The notes: generated by a model from the letters alone, not told the origin. A DNA stretch of 64,000 nucleotides from Paenibacillus sp. FSL R7-0337 (GCF_037969875.1 NZ_CP150218.1:5084001-5148000), one strand, 5' to 3'; positions 1 to 9,154 are shown, numbered from the stretch's first letter. Translations and numbers: made by a program.

Positions 1-168
1 TACGGACGGGATAAGCGCTGAAAGCATCTAAGCGTGAAGCCCCCCTCAAGATGAGATTTCCCAGTATGTAAGACCCCTTGAAGACGACGAGGTAGATAGG
101 TTGGAGGTGGAAGTGCAGCAATGCATGGAGCTGACCAATACTAATCGGTCGAGGGCTTATCCAAATTT
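1..168 (+). rRNA. 23S rRNA, 3' end (partial)
   Basis: The first bases match the conserved 3' terminal part of bacterial 23S rRNA, including the stretch around CTAATCGGTCGAGG near the end of the molecule. The gene starts outside the window. The exact 3' end (about 165-168) is estimated from the terminal helix, not measured. Confidence 0.95.
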
Positions 169-292
169 CTAACACGCAGATTCGTTTCGGATTCAGTTTT
201 CAGGAATCAAGTTCCTGAACGCAACGAAATTCATTCACACATTCGTGATGAACCGAATTTCTAGCGGCAGCGTCTGTTTCACAGACGCATGT

Positions 293-409
293 TTGGTGGC
301 GATAGCGGAGGGGTTCCACACGTACCCATCCCGAACACGACCGTTAAGCCCTCCAGCGCCGATGGTACTTGGACCGAAGGGTCCTGGGAGAGTAGGACGT
401 TGCCAAGCA
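293..409 (+). rRNA. 5S rRNA
   Basis: About 117 nt with the 5S hallmarks: TTGGTGGCGATAGCGG at the 5' end, CACGTACCCATCCCGAACACG-type loop A/B core, and a 3' end TTGCCAAGC that pairs with the 5' end. It lies about 125 nt after the 23S end with no tRNA between, the usual rrn order. The ends are judged from the terminal helix. Confidence 0.95.
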
Positions 410-412
410 CGC

Positions 413-447
413 AAGACCACTGTTGATACCTCGACAGTGGTCTTTTT
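413..447 (+). terminator. rRNA operon terminator
   Basis: An 11-bp perfect stem (AAGACCACTGT with ACAGTGGTCTT) with a 10-nt loop is followed by a T run directly after 5S. This is a standard intrinsic terminator closing the rRNA operon. Confidence 0.9.
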
Positions 448-514
448 GTATTTTCGGGGAAGTGTGTGGACAGCTTGTGAGTAGAATTCAGGTATTCTTA
501 CAAGTGGAGCATAG

Positions 515-594
515 TTATACACATGTGGATAGATTTAGTTTTTTTGATACTTCTCCCCAAATGATGTGGATATCCGGTAGAATAATGTGGATAG
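515..594. promoter_or_regulatory. Cluster of DnaA-box-like 9-mers
   Basis: Four 9-mers resemble the DnaA box TTATCCACA: TTATACACA at 515-523, then three in reverse orientation, TGTGGATAG at 524-532, TGTGGATAT at 565-573 and TGTGGATAG at 586-594. The first two abut head to head. Each is one mismatch from consensus. They fill the gap between the rRNA terminator and the thioesterase gene. Binding by DnaA is inference. Confidence 0.45.
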
Positions 595-636
595 GCACGG
601 AAAATTGGGGATAGTTAGACGAAGGAGCCGAAAGTT

Positions 637-1383
637 ATGGACAAGCACAGCAGCTTTTTGTGGACAGAGCAGTTCAGGGTTCAGGCAAGTGACACGGATT
701 ACCGGTCAAGGGGCAAGCTCTCCTTTCTGCTGGATATCATGCAGCGTGCTGCGGATTCGGCTGTAAGCAGTCTTGGGCTAAGTATGGAGAGTATGCTTAA
801 GGCGGGAATGGGTTGGATGGTTATCACCCTTGATCTGAATCTGCAGCGTCTGCCGTCCCCGAGTGAGCTTCTTGATGTACACACCTGGAGTAAAGGAAAC
901 AAAGGACCGCTCTGGCAGCGGGATTACCGGATTTATGATGCCCAAGGTGTAGAGCTAGCTTCGGCGCGATCGATCTGGGCGCTTGTGGATATCGGCAAAC
1001 GAAAGATTTTGCGTCCGTCAGCCTTGCCTATTGTTGTCGAGCCATATGTAGAGGATTCCGTAGGCAGTCTGCCGGATAAAGTAATCATTCCACCCGAACT
1101 TCCCTTGCAGGAGGCCTACCGTTATCAGGTAAGATATAGCGGGCTGGATAACAACAAACATCTTAACAATGCGCGGTATGCAGATTTATGCTGTGATGCT
1201 CTGGCGCTGGAGGAGTGGGAGGAGTTAGAGCTTACGGGGCTCCATATTACCTATGCCCAGGAAGCCAAGTATGGTGAGGAGATTAGTGTTATGCGTTCTT
1301 CTCTGACTGAAGAAGGGGTATATGTGCGCGGTCAAGGCGGGGGACGAATCTTTTTTGAAGCTTGCCTGAAGCTTAGAAGATAG
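637..1383 (+). CDS. Acyl-[acyl-carrier-protein] thioesterase family protein
   Basis: A 248-residue protein with two hot-dog halves, the size of bacterial members of the plant FatA/FatB thioesterase family, which hydrolyse acyl-ACP to free fatty acid in the cytosol. The second half carries SGLDNNKHLNNARY, matching the catalytic Asp-x-Asn-x-His pattern of the plant enzymes. Further on, EAKYGEE keeps the glutamate, but an alanine stands where plant enzymes have the catalytic cysteine; to my knowledge this is common in bacterial members. ATG 637 has GAAGGAG about ten bases upstream. The gene is monocistronic: a terminator follows and an rRNA operon ends before it. The family call is good; chain-length preference cannot be read. 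Confidence 0.85.
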   Translation: MDKHSSFLWTEQFRVQASDTDYRSRGKLSFLLDIMQRAADSAVSSLGLSMESMLKAGMGWMVITLDLNLQRLPSPSELLDVHTWSKGNKGPLWQRDYRIYDAQGVELASARSIWALVDIGKRKILRPSALPIVVEPYVEDSVGSLPDKVIIPPELPLQEAYRYQVRYSGLDNNKHLNNARYADLCCDALALEEWEELELTGLHITYAQEAKYGEEISVMRSSLTEEGVYVRGQGGGRIFFEACLKLRR

Positions 1384-1420
1384 ATAGATGTCTGAGAGAG
1401 ACTTACATAATGTTAAATCT

Positions 1421-1456
1421 AGACAGTTGCTCGGATTTCAGGGGAACTGTCTTTTG
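1421..1456 (+). terminator. Intrinsic terminator after the thioesterase gene
   Basis: AGACAGTT (1421-1428) pairs with AACTGTCT (1445-1452), followed by TTTTG. It separates the thioesterase gene from the sigma factor gene. Confidence 0.7.
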
Positions 1457-1540
1457 TCATATTTGCTACTTCCTTATATGTCACAAATACACAATTGATA
1501 ATCGTTATACAGGTGTAAAAGGAAAATGGAGGTGATTTCT

Positions 1541-2128
1541 TTGGAGCAAGGCAACCCCGGGGGCCCACCTGAATCCAAAAAGATTGAAGAAGCTATTCAT
1601 CAGGTACACGCAGGTGACAGGCAAGCTTTTACAACAATAATTACGGAATATGAAAGAAAGATTTACACGTATTGCTACTATCTCCTAAGAAACCGTGAAG
1701 AAGCAGAGGACGCTGTGCAGGATATATTCGTGAAGGTATATCAGCAGCTTAGGCGTTATGAGAAGCGGGTTTCTTTTTCGGCTTGGCTATATAAGGTGGC
1801 TTATCATCATTGCCTGGACCAGCTACGCAGGCGTAAGCGCCGCAGCCGGTTGCTGTCCCTTTATAAGCTGCAGTTGATGACGCATCAACAAGAGTTGCCG
1901 GAGGAGCCGCCGGTAGACCGGATTTTGGAAAACCTCACTTCGGAAGAGCGGGGGCTATTAATCCTTCGTGTCATTGAACAATACAGCTTCGAAGAGATCT
2001 CAATGATTACCGGAAGCAGTTCGGCGGCACTGCGCAAAAAATATGAACGGCTCCGTAAAAAACTGATTCAGCAAAAAGCGGATGAAGGGAGAGAATGTGC
2101 TCATGGAGAAATGGCAGAATCAAACTGA
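1541..2128 (+). CDS. ECF-type RNA polymerase sigma factor
   Basis: A sigma-70 family protein of about 195 residues. Region 2 is recognisable in YCYYLLRNREEAEDAVQDIF with the downstream SFSAWLYKVAYHHCLDQLRR core-binding stretch. Region 4 is the helix-turn-helix around YSFEEISMITGSSSAALRKKYERLRKKL. An ATG at 1526 is in frame but overlaps the strong ribosome site GGAGGTGA (1528-1535). That site is placed correctly for TTG 1541, so I use TTG. The downstream gene overlaps it and looks like its anti-sigma partner, the standard ECF arrangement. The signal it answers to is not visible. Confidence 0.88.
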   Translation: MEQGNPGGPPESKKIEEAIHQVHAGDRQAFTTIITEYERKIYTYCYYLLRNREEAEDAVQDIFVKVYQQLRRYEKRVSFSAWLYKVAYHHCLDQLRRRKRRSRLLSLYKLQLMTHQQELPEEPPVDRILENLTSEERGLLILRVIEQYSFEEISMITGSSSAALRKKYERLRKKLIQQKADEGRECAHGEMAESN

Positions 2129-3239
2129 GAAGCAAATGCTGGAACATATTCGCAGCAGCGTCGGAAGAGTGGAGTTTCCTGTTGATAGCTATAATGAGCA
2201 GATTATGAACCGGATCGAACATTTGGAGACCAGAGGAGGAAGCAAATTGCTTAAGAAGACGTTAGCAGCCGCAAGTATAGCTGCAGTGATAGGATTAGGT
2301 ACGATAACTGCAGGATTCATCTCCCCGGCCTGGGCCGATACTTTGAGTCAGCTCCCCGTGTTCAACAGTATATTCAAGCATACGGAGAACCCAGGTTTGA
2401 AGTTGGCGGCGGAACAGGGGCTGACCACTTCACCTAACATGAGCGTGACCAAAGATGGAGTGACGTTAAGTGTTACAGAGGTATTTTATGACGGGATTCA
2501 ACTGGCTATTGGATTTGAAAGGGCTGGAGTAGCGGATGAGCGGATGCTGGCGGAGATTACTGATTATAAAACCCATGAATTCGATCAATCGACGAAAGGC
2601 CTGCTGGGGTTGCCTGAAGTTACCCTGGAATCTGGTGAGCGTATGGGCTTCGGTTCTTCTTCTACAGGCGACGTACAGGGGCAACCCAATACCCTTTTAT
2701 TGGAAATGAGAGAATTGTGGAATACATCAGCTCTCGGAGATGAATTCAAGGTAAATATCAGTGTGCCGGTTGCCCAAATCGCCGAGCCCTTTAAGTTCCA
2801 GGTGACGGTGAAGAAGCTTGCGGAGGGGATCATCAATCTTACTCCGGGTCAGGGGGCAAGCAAAGACTCCTTCCATTATAAAGTAAAGAGTCTGGACATC
2901 ACGCCTGCTGCGATGAGGCTGGTCGTCACCAGCGAAGGAGAGGTGCCTGCATCGCCGGAGCAGACAGGGGAATATGGTCCAACGGAGGTATTCTATGAGC
3001 TTGTGGATGATGCCGGTAATGTTATTGGTCCAAAGGGTCTCGGATATGCCATGATGAAGGCAGTTCAGCATCCTATTGTGGATAGCCTGTACAATACCTT
3101 CCCGCAAAAACCCAAGACGATTACGGTCAGACCGTATACAATGACTCTGGATAATGAGCCGAAACTCTTGTTGGATGCCGATGGGAAACCGGTAAAAACT
3201 TATATGAAGGAGCTTGAAACAACGATACAAATTCCTTGA
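2103..3239 (+). CDS. DUF4179-like anti-sigma/regulatory membrane protein
   Basis: About 378 residues. A short cytoplasmic N-terminus is followed by one hydrophobic segment (TLAAASIAAVIGLGTITAGFI, roughly residues 54-74) and a large extracellular part. The pattern fits the DUF4179/anti-sigma family found next to ECF sigma factors in Bacillota: the N-terminus would hold the sigma factor and the outer domain would sense the envelope. An in-frame ATG lies at 2082, but GGGAGAG at 2087-2093 is correctly spaced for ATG 2103. The start overlaps the sigma gene by 26 bases, suggesting translational coupling. No zinc-type anti-sigma motif is visible, so the anti-sigma role rests on context. Confidence 0.75.
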   Translation: MEKWQNQTEKQMLEHIRSSVGRVEFPVDSYNEQIMNRIEHLETRGGSKLLKKTLAAASIAAVIGLGTITAGFISPAWADTLSQLPVFNSIFKHTENPGLKLAAEQGLTTSPNMSVTKDGVTLSVTEVFYDGIQLAIGFERAGVADERMLAEITDYKTHEFDQSTKGLLGLPEVTLESGERMGFGSSSTGDVQGQPNTLLLEMRELWNTSALGDEFKVNISVPVAQIAEPFKFQVTVKKLAEGIINLTPGQGASKDSFHYKVKSLDITPAAMRLVVTSEGEVPASPEQTGEYGPTEVFYELVDDAGNVIGPKGLGYAMMKAVQHPIVDSLYNTFPQKPKTITVRPYTMTLDNEPKLLLDADGKPVKTYMKELETTIQIP

Positions 3240-3277
3240 ATTTCAGAAAAGTTAGGTGTGAAATAATTTATGCTCTA

Positions 3278-3309
3278 GTCCGCGTCTGCTGTGCAGATGC
3301 GGGCTTTTT
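3278..3309. terminator. Bidirectional terminator between convergent genes
   Basis: A 12-bp stem GTCCGCGTCTGC / GCAGATGCGGGC with a 3-nt loop and a T run. It sits between the convergent DUF4179 gene and the AraC-type gene and can serve both. Confidence 0.8.
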
Positions 3310-3314
3310 GACGA

Positions 3315-4220
3315 TTAAAGCAATGTTAGCGGAATGTAGATTTCACTTACTGAATCCGGATGCTCCGGTCCGAGATAGTCCTTGCCGTAGTATTCAAATT
3401 CATAGGAGAGGTTCAGGCGGTAATCGGTTCTCGGCAGAAAAACGCCATAGATATATTTGTAGGTGGCAGAGACTTCTGCGGATGGCCCTGTATGCTTAAA
3501 TCTGAGATAACGTGCTGGCGGCAGTGTATGGATAGGCAGGTTGCTGCCAACTTGTTCGCAACTCGACTGAACGGTATTGCCGGTACGTACAGATGCCAGG
3601 GTGTTCAACTCACAGGCAATGTGAAAGGAGATTCCCTGATCCGCATAGTTATCCGGCCAATAGCCTAGCTGGTAATATTGTTCTGGCAGCTTGCGGTCCG
3701 GGATAGCAGAAAGGCTGCTGAACAGCTGCTCCCATGCGGATCCGATGACCGACTGATCTTGCGTAACGGTAATGAACCGCCCCTGAAGTCTGATTTCACC
3801 AAGCTCAATCAGGTCAGGAGAGGCGCCCTTCTGGTCTGACCAGTGCGTCAAATCAGCGGGCTGTAAGGGATGGAGCAACAGAGGGATATCCGGGTTAGAC
3901 TTGTGACGGATATGGGTGGGAGTGGTGTGCAGCAGTCTTTTGAAGGACCGGGTGAAGGTCTCGTAATCATTATAAGCATAGTCCAGTGAGATCTCGTGAA
4001 AAGTCCGCTCGGGACTGCTCAGAATATCCCGGGCCGCCTCTGAAATCCTCCGTCTTGCCATATAGTCGCCCGGTGTGAGTCCGGTAACCCCTTGAAACAG
4101 GCGGATAAAGTGGAACAGGGAATAGCCGGTCTCTCTGGAGAGGTCCAGAACAGACAGCGGCTGCTTCAGTTTCGATTCAATATATTCAATCGCCTGTAGA
4201 ATGAGCTGGCTGTTCTTCAT
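3315..4220 (-). CDS. AraC family regulator with GyrI-like effector domain
   Basis: A 301-residue protein. Residues about 8-105 hold the two helix-turn-helix motifs of the AraC/XylS family (LSVLDLSRETGYSLFHFIRL and FHEISLDYAYNDYETFTRSF). The C-terminal half (about 125-301) resembles the GyrI/Rob-type effector-binding fold, including a terminal SEIYIPL stretch. Proteins of this layout activate drug-response or metabolic genes on binding a small amphipathic molecule. It is read toward its neighbour's terminator, with the TrmO-like gene only 18 bases upstream on the same strand, so the two are probably cotranscribed. The effector and targets cannot be read. Confidence 0.88.
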   Translation of the reverse strand: MKNSQLILQAIEYIESKLKQPLSVLDLSRETGYSLFHFIRLFQGVTGLTPGDYMARRRISEAARDILSSPERTFHEISLDYAYNDYETFTRSFKRLLHTTPTHIRHKSNPDIPLLLHPLQPADLTHWSDQKGASPDLIELGEIRLQGRFITVTQDQSVIGSAWEQLFSSLSAIPDRKLPEQYYQLGYWPDNYADQGISFHIACELNTLASVRTGNTVQSSCEQVGSNLPIHTLPPARYLRFKHTGPSAEVSATYKYIYGVFLPRTDYRLNLSYEFEYYGKDYLGPEHPDSVSEIYIPLTLL

Positions 4221-4238
4221 GAAGTCCTCTCCTCTAGG

Positions 4239-4682
4239 TTACTCTACAGTCCACTCTCCCCATGAGGCAGCCCATGCAGGCACTCTAACCTGACAGACAC
4301 GGTCGGTGGAAGGGAAATAAGCTTTGATATCAAGCACGGGCGTTCCCGGATAGGCATCCAGTCCGCTGACCTCCACAATTCCCTGATCTAGGTCAACGGA
4401 TAGAATACGGGCAACCGTCAGTCCAAGCGGATTAGGGCGGACCGGAGACCGGGTGGCAAATACACCGCTAACCGGGGCATCATAGGGAGGCTCAATCTGC
4501 GTAGTTCCCCGGAAGTGATCTGCTGCAAATTCATGAATCCACCATAGAATCTGGCAGTGGCTGAAGGCCTCTAACCCCTTCAAGGCGGGTCTGTATTCGG
4601 GTCTAATCTCAAGTTGCAGGTTCTGCTGTGTTCCTGTTACAACTCCTACTGGTATAATATTATACGATTCTGATGCGGACAT
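4239..4682 (-). CDS. trmO: TrmO-like tRNA-A37 methyltransferase (TsaA/UPF0066 family)
   Basis: A 147-residue single-domain beta-barrel protein of the TsaA-like family. The family signature is clear: GVFATRSPVRPNPLGLTVAR, the SAM-binding region of TrmO, and later LDAYPGTPVLDIKAYFPSTD. TrmO of E. coli methylates the N6 of threonylcarbamoyl-adenosine at position 37 of tRNAs reading ACY codons. This copy lacks the extra C-terminal domain of the E. coli enzyme, as many bacterial members do, so the substrate may differ. The gene lies just upstream of the AraC regulator on the same strand; its 5' region faces the topB promoter region. Confidence 0.8.
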   Translation of the reverse strand: MSASESYNIIPVGVVTGTQQNLQLEIRPEYRPALKGLEAFSHCQILWWIHEFAADHFRGTTQIEPPYDAPVSGVFATRSPVRPNPLGLTVARILSVDLDQGIVEVSGLDAYPGTPVLDIKAYFPSTDRVCQVRVPAWAASWGEWTVE

Positions 4683-4811
4683 TGTCTGTGACTCCTTTCG
4701 GCTGGGGATGATTCTAGTCTATCGGAAGTAAAGGGAATTCGGCCTGATGATAATTGCGGACTTGTATGTCATGGTATAATAGGTTGTTGATGACAGGGAG
4801 GGGTTTGGACG

Positions 4812-6950
4812 ATGAAGGTATTAGTATTAGCAGAGAAGCCGTCGGTAGCCCGTGAGATTGCGCGGGTGCTGGGCTGTGGAAATAAACAGAAGAGTTATAT
4901 GGAAGGTCCGAAATATGTGGTGACCTGGGCTCTCGGGCATCTGGTTGGTCTGGCTGAGCCTGAGGACTATAACAATAAATATGCAACGTGGGCGTTGGAG
5001 GATCTGCCGATTCTTCCAGAGAAGGCCAAGCTGAAGGTGCTGCGCGAGACCAGTCAGCAATATAAGGCCGTGCAGCAGCTAATGAAGCGGCAGGATATCG
5101 AAGAGCTGATCGTGGCAACAGACGCGGCCCGTGAGGGTGAGCTGCTGGCCCGCTGGATTATGAATATGGCTGGCTGGAAAAAGCCGTTCCGGCGGCTGTG
5201 GATCTCTTCGCAGACGGATAAGGCCATTAAAGAGGGCTTCGCTTCTCTGCGGCCTGGACGGGATTTCGACCGCCTGTATGAATCTGCACGCTGCCGTGCT
5301 GAGGCGGATTGGATGATCGGGCTGAATGTGACGCGGGCCTTAACCTGCAAGTTCGGCGCGCCGCTCTCTGCGGGGCGTGTGCAGACACCTACCTTGGGAA
5401 TGATTATGGACCGGGAGAGTGAGATTACCGGCTTCCGTTCCCAGGAATATGACCTGCTGACTGGGGACTTCGGGAATTTCCAGGCGGGGTGGCGTGCGCA
5501 GGGCGGGGACGGCCGGATTTTTGACAGGGAGAAGACGGATGTCCTTAAGGATAAGCTTACAGGCCGCAGCGGGCGGATCACTAAGGTACAAAAGAGTGAG
5601 AAAAGCGAGCCGCATCCGCTGGCATATGATCTGACCGAGCTGCAGCGGGATGCCAACCGCAAATTTGGCTTCTCGGCCAAACAGACCTCAAGTGTGCTCC
5701 AGAAGCTGTATGAACAACATAAGCTGGTCACTTATCCGCGTACAGACAGCCGTTATCTGACCGCTGATATGACGGGTACGTTAAAAGAAAGACTCGACAG
5801 TGTGGCTGTCGGGCCGTATGCCTCCCTCGCCAGACCGCTGCTGCGGAAGCCGCTGCCGATTACGAAGCGGATTGTCGATGACAGCAAGGTCAGTGATCAC
5901 CATGCGATTATTCCGACAGAGCAGACGGTGCTGCTTAATCTGCTGAGTGCGGAAGAGCGGAAGCTCTACGATCTGATCGTACGGCGGTTCATTAGCCTGT
6001 TCTATCCTCCGGCCCGTTATGACGCCGTAGCTGTAACGGTAACCGTGGATGGTGAAAGCTTCTATGTGAAGGGAACTACCGTCAAGGATGCAGGCTGGCG
6101 TGAGGTATACGGCGGAGATATGAGCTCGGATGACGAAGAGGAGAATGCGGGGGATGAACCCGCGGCAGGCAATGTGAAGCTGCCGGAGCTGCGGGAAGGC
6201 GATAGCGTGAAGCTTGCGCGCTGCATCATCAAGCCGGGACGGACACATCCGCCGAAGCGTTATAACGAAGCCACGCTGCTGACGCAGATGGAGAAGCATG
6301 GGCTGGGGACACCGGCCACACGTGCGGATATCATCGAGAAGCTGGTCAGCTCGGATACAATTGAACGGCAGGGCAATCTGCTGCATCCGACCGGCAAGGG
6401 GAAGCAGTTGATTGAGCTGGTCTCGGGGCAGCTGCGTACACCGGAGCTGACGGCACGCTGGGAAGCGGAGCTGGAGAGAATTGCGCGCGGGCAGGGGCGC
6501 CCGGAGCCTTTTTTGCAGGGGATTCGGAGTATGGCCCAGGAGCTGGTGTCCGGGGTGAAGAACAGCGGAGCGGAATACAAGCCGCATAATGTCTCTAACA
6601 GCCATTGTCCGGAGTGTGGAACAAGGATGTTAGAAAAGAAGACCAAACGCGGCAGGCTGCTGGTCTGTCCGAAGGAGGATTGCGGCTACACCCGGGCGGG
6701 CGAGAAGCAGTTGTCGAACCGCCGCTGCCCGCAGTGCCATAAGAAGATGGAGATGAAGGAAGGCAAGGCCGGAAAGTATGTGCAGTGCCTCGGCTGCGGC
6801 ATTACAGAGACGATGGATAAGGACCACAAGCATATCAATAAATGCGAGCAGCAGAAGCTGGTTCAGCAGTACAGCAAGACGGAAAGTGCCGGCAACAATC
6901 TTGGTGATCTGCTGAAGGCTGCGATGGAAGCGAAACAGAAGGGCAAGTAG
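4812..6950 (+). CDS. topB: DNA topoisomerase III
   Basis: A 712-residue type IA topoisomerase. The N-terminal TOPRIM begins VLVLAEKPSVAREIARVLG and includes ATDAAREGELLARWI with acidic metal ligands. SAGRVQTPTLGMI is the conserved central motif. The active-site tyrosine is in LVTYPRTDSRYL (Tyr308). The C-terminus carries two zinc-ribbon-like cysteine sets (CPECG...CPKEDCG and CPQCH...CLGCG). It relaxes negative supercoils and decatenates replication intermediates. The length matches Bacillus TopB. It stands alone with its own upstream region. Confidence 0.97.
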   Translation: MKVLVLAEKPSVAREIARVLGCGNKQKSYMEGPKYVVTWALGHLVGLAEPEDYNNKYATWALEDLPILPEKAKLKVLRETSQQYKAVQQLMKRQDIEELIVATDAAREGELLARWIMNMAGWKKPFRRLWISSQTDKAIKEGFASLRPGRDFDRLYESARCRAEADWMIGLNVTRALTCKFGAPLSAGRVQTPTLGMIMDRESEITGFRSQEYDLLTGDFGNFQAGWRAQGGDGRIFDREKTDVLKDKLTGRSGRITKVQKSEKSEPHPLAYDLTELQRDANRKFGFSAKQTSSVLQKLYEQHKLVTYPRTDSRYLTADMTGTLKERLDSVAVGPYASLARPLLRKPLPITKRIVDDSKVSDHHAIIPTEQTVLLNLLSAEERKLYDLIVRRFISLFYPPARYDAVAVTVTVDGESFYVKGTTVKDAGWREVYGGDMSSDDEEENAGDEPAAGNVKLPELREGDSVKLARCIIKPGRTHPPKRYNEATLLTQMEKHGLGTPATRADIIEKLVSSDTIERQGNLLHPTGKGKQLIELVSGQLRTPELTARWEAELERIARGQGRPEPFLQGIRSMAQELVSGVKNSGAEYKPHNVSNSHCPECGTRMLEKKTKRGRLLVCPKEDCGYTRAGEKQLSNRRCPQCHKKMEMKEGKAGKYVQCLGCGITETMDKDHKHINKCEQQKLVQQYSKTESAGNNLGDLLKAAMEAKQKGK

Positions 6951-7064
6951 CCGCAAGAAGCCAAAGTAAGGCTGTCTAAGGGACGGCAGATATGCTTTAC
7001 TGTAAATGATTGATACGGGATCCGGTGTTAGGGTTCCGCTAAATAGAGTGGGGCAGGTGGAGAA

Positions 7065-8312
7065 GTGGCAGCGGCTGAAGGGATAGAGGGTGTGGTGAAA
7101 GCGGCAGAGGCTCAGGGTACGAAGGAGAGCAGCCGGTTGTATTTTCTGGTGATAGTCTTTATGTTCTGGTTCTCTTCGTATATCTATGTCCCGGTGCTCT
7201 CGCCGTATGTGGAGCATCTGGGAGCTTCTTATGTCATGGTAGGAGCGGTGCTGGGGATATACGGCCTGATGCAGATTCTGTTCCGGCTGCCGATAGGGAT
7301 GGGGTCAGATGTGCTTAACCGGCGGCGGCCGTTCATTTATCTGGGGCTGATTGCAAGCGGAGCGAGCTGTCTGCTGTTCCTGGCAGGGGCCCATCCGGGC
7401 TGGGCGCTGGCCGCGCGGGCGGTCTCGGGGATAGCGGCATCGGCGTGGGTCGTGTACTCGGTGATGTTCGCGGGGTATTTTCCGAAAGAAGAGGCGGGCA
7501 GGGCTATGGGTATGCTCCAGTTCACCACGGTGATTGCCCAGTTGACCAGTATGATGATCAGCGGGTATATCGTAGAACACTTCGGCTGGAATACTCCGTT
7601 CATCATCGGAGGGATTGTGGCGGTGGCTGCGATGCTGCTGGTCGTCCGTCTTCCAGAGCAACAGCTGGAGAAGCGCACGGCGATTCAGATAAAGGACCTG
7701 GCCGGTGTAGTGAAGGAGCCGCTGCTGGTAAAAGTATCGCTGTTATCGGTGCTGGCCCATTGTGTGCTGTTCATTACGATGTTCGGCTACACGCCGAATC
7801 AGGCGCTCTATATTGGAGCGAGCAAGGGGAGTCTCGGCTGGCTGACGCTGGCTTTTATGCTGCCTCATGCGATAGCAACCCTCTATGGTGCGCGGCTGTT
7901 CGGCCGGTGGCTGGGGGACCGGGGGACGCTGATGCTTGGTTTTGCCGGAAGTGCGGTGTTCACGCTGCTCATTCCTTCGATGCCAACGCTTGCTGCGTTA
8001 TGTGTAACACAGATCGGGAACGGGTTCATGCAGGGACTGATCTTCCCGCTGCTGCTGGGTAAATCCGTCTCCGGGGTAGCTCCGTTCAAGCGGGCGACAG
8101 CGATGGGGTTCTATCAGGCGGTGTATGCGATTGGTATGTCCGGCGGTCCTTTTGTAGCGGGATGGATGAGTGCGGCTTATGGTCTGCGAGGAGGCTTCTG
8201 GCTGGGCGCCATGGCAGCGGTGCTTGCAGCGGTACTGTCCTGGTTCTGGATCAGGGAGGCCGGAGCCGCAGGCGGGCGGAGCAAGAAAGAGCGGCAGTTG
8301 CAGGGCCGGTGA
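7065..8312 (+). CDS. MFS transporter
   Basis: A 415-residue protein with about twelve hydrophobic segments and the major-facilitator loop signature between helices 2 and 3 (GMGSDVLNRRRPFIYLG, a variant of G-x3-D-R-x-G-R-R). The middle break around residues 205-220 is hydrophilic (EQQLEKRTAIQIKDL), as between the two six-helix bundles. GTG 7065 is preceded by GGTGGAG at a usable distance. The substrate is not readable; drug or sugar efflux are both possible. No linked regulator is adjacent. Confidence 0.85.
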   Translation: MAAAEGIEGVVKAAEAQGTKESSRLYFLVIVFMFWFSSYIYVPVLSPYVEHLGASYVMVGAVLGIYGLMQILFRLPIGMGSDVLNRRRPFIYLGLIASGASCLLFLAGAHPGWALAARAVSGIAASAWVVYSVMFAGYFPKEEAGRAMGMLQFTTVIAQLTSMMISGYIVEHFGWNTPFIIGGIVAVAAMLLVVRLPEQQLEKRTAIQIKDLAGVVKEPLLVKVSLLSVLAHCVLFITMFGYTPNQALYIGASKGSLGWLTLAFMLPHAIATLYGARLFGRWLGDRGTLMLGFAGSAVFTLLIPSMPTLAALCVTQIGNGFMQGLIFPLLLGKSVSGVAPFKRATAMGFYQAVYAIGMSGGPFVAGWMSAAYGLRGGFWLGAMAAVLAAVLSWFWIREAGAAGGRSKKERQLQGR

Positions 8313-8390
8313 TGTGAGGTTATTGGTTTTTTGCCGGAAAGGGTAATATAATAGAGTGCAGATAGGATGCTAGGAGGAGGGGCCGGAAGG

Positions 8391-8654
8391 ATGGTCAAGG
8401 TGGTATTGCTGTGGTTCGCGCTGATCAACATTATCGGGTATGTAGTAATGTCGGAAGACAAGAACAAGGCCCGGAAGAGACGGGATCGGGTGCCGGAGAA
8501 AACATTGTTTCTGCTGGCGTTCATGGGCGGTGCGCTGGGTGTGCTGATTGCCATGTACCGCAAGCGCCACAAGACAAGGCATACTTCCTTCAGACTCGGA
8601 ATTCCGCTGCTGCTGCTGCTGAATATGGTGCTGTATGGGTATTTTTTGAGGTAA
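8391..8654 (+). CDS. DUF1294 small membrane protein
   Basis: An 87-residue protein with three hydrophobic segments and the family core KARKRRDRVPEKTLFLLAFMGGALG...YRHKTRH-like (here MYRKRHKTRHTSFRLGIPLLL), matching the DUF1294/YsdA family. An upstream in-frame ATG (8367) exists, but the ribosome site AGGAGGAGG (8372-8380) is ten bases before ATG 8391, so 8391 is used. A plausible promoter (TTGGTT then TATAAT, ending near 8355) precedes it. Function is unknown. Confidence 0.82.
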   Translation: MVKVVLLWFALINIIGYVVMSEDKNKARKRRDRVPEKTLFLLAFMGGALGVLIAMYRKRHKTRHTSFRLGIPLLLLLNMVLYGYFLR

Positions 8655-8705
8655 GCCCTTTGCAAGGCTTGGTAATGATGTAAATAATAGAAAGAGGTGG
8701 CGTAA

Positions 8706-9140
8706 ATGTTATTCTCTAAAATTCTGCTTGCCTATGACGGTTCAAAGGCTTCGAATCAGGCTCTGGAACGGGCGATCGAGCTGGCTAAGGTAACTCCAGG
8801 GTCCTCCCTGTACGTCGTACACGCATTTGAATTCCCCCGGTTCTTCATCGGGGAAGCTCTCGCGCCTCTGCCGGCATCGGTGAACAAGGATTATTATGAT
8901 CTCGCGGTCCAGACTACGGAAGAAGTGAAAAGCCGCCTGGAAGCCGAAGGTCTGAATGCTACGGTAGAATTGCTGCAGGGATCGCCTGCGGAAATTATTC
9001 TGAATTATGCCAAGGAGCAGGATGCAGATGTGATCGTAATCGGCAGCCGGGGGCTGGGCGGTATCCGGGAATTCGTTCTGGGCAGCGTCAGCCATAATGT
9101 GGTGCAAAGTGCGCGCATTCCGGTGCTGGTTGTTAAATAA
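8706..9140 (+). CDS. Universal stress protein (UspA family)
   Basis: A 144-residue single-domain UspA protein. It begins KILLAYDGSKASNQALERAIELA and ends with the nucleotide-binding signature GSRGLGGIREFVLGSVSHNV, the G-x2-G-x9-G-S/T motif of the ATP-binding subgroup. Such proteins accumulate in growth arrest and bind ATP as cytosolic dimers. AGAGGTGG precedes the start. The gene is followed by a terminator, then by the purine operon control region. Confidence 0.95.
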   Translation: MLFSKILLAYDGSKASNQALERAIELAKVTPGSSLYVVHAFEFPRFFIGEALAPLPASVNKDYYDLAVQTTEEVKSRLEAEGLNATVELLQGSPAEIILNYAKEQDADVIVIGSRGLGGIREFVLGSVSHNVVQSARIPVLVVK

Positions 9141-9154
9141 TAGGAACTTTAGTA

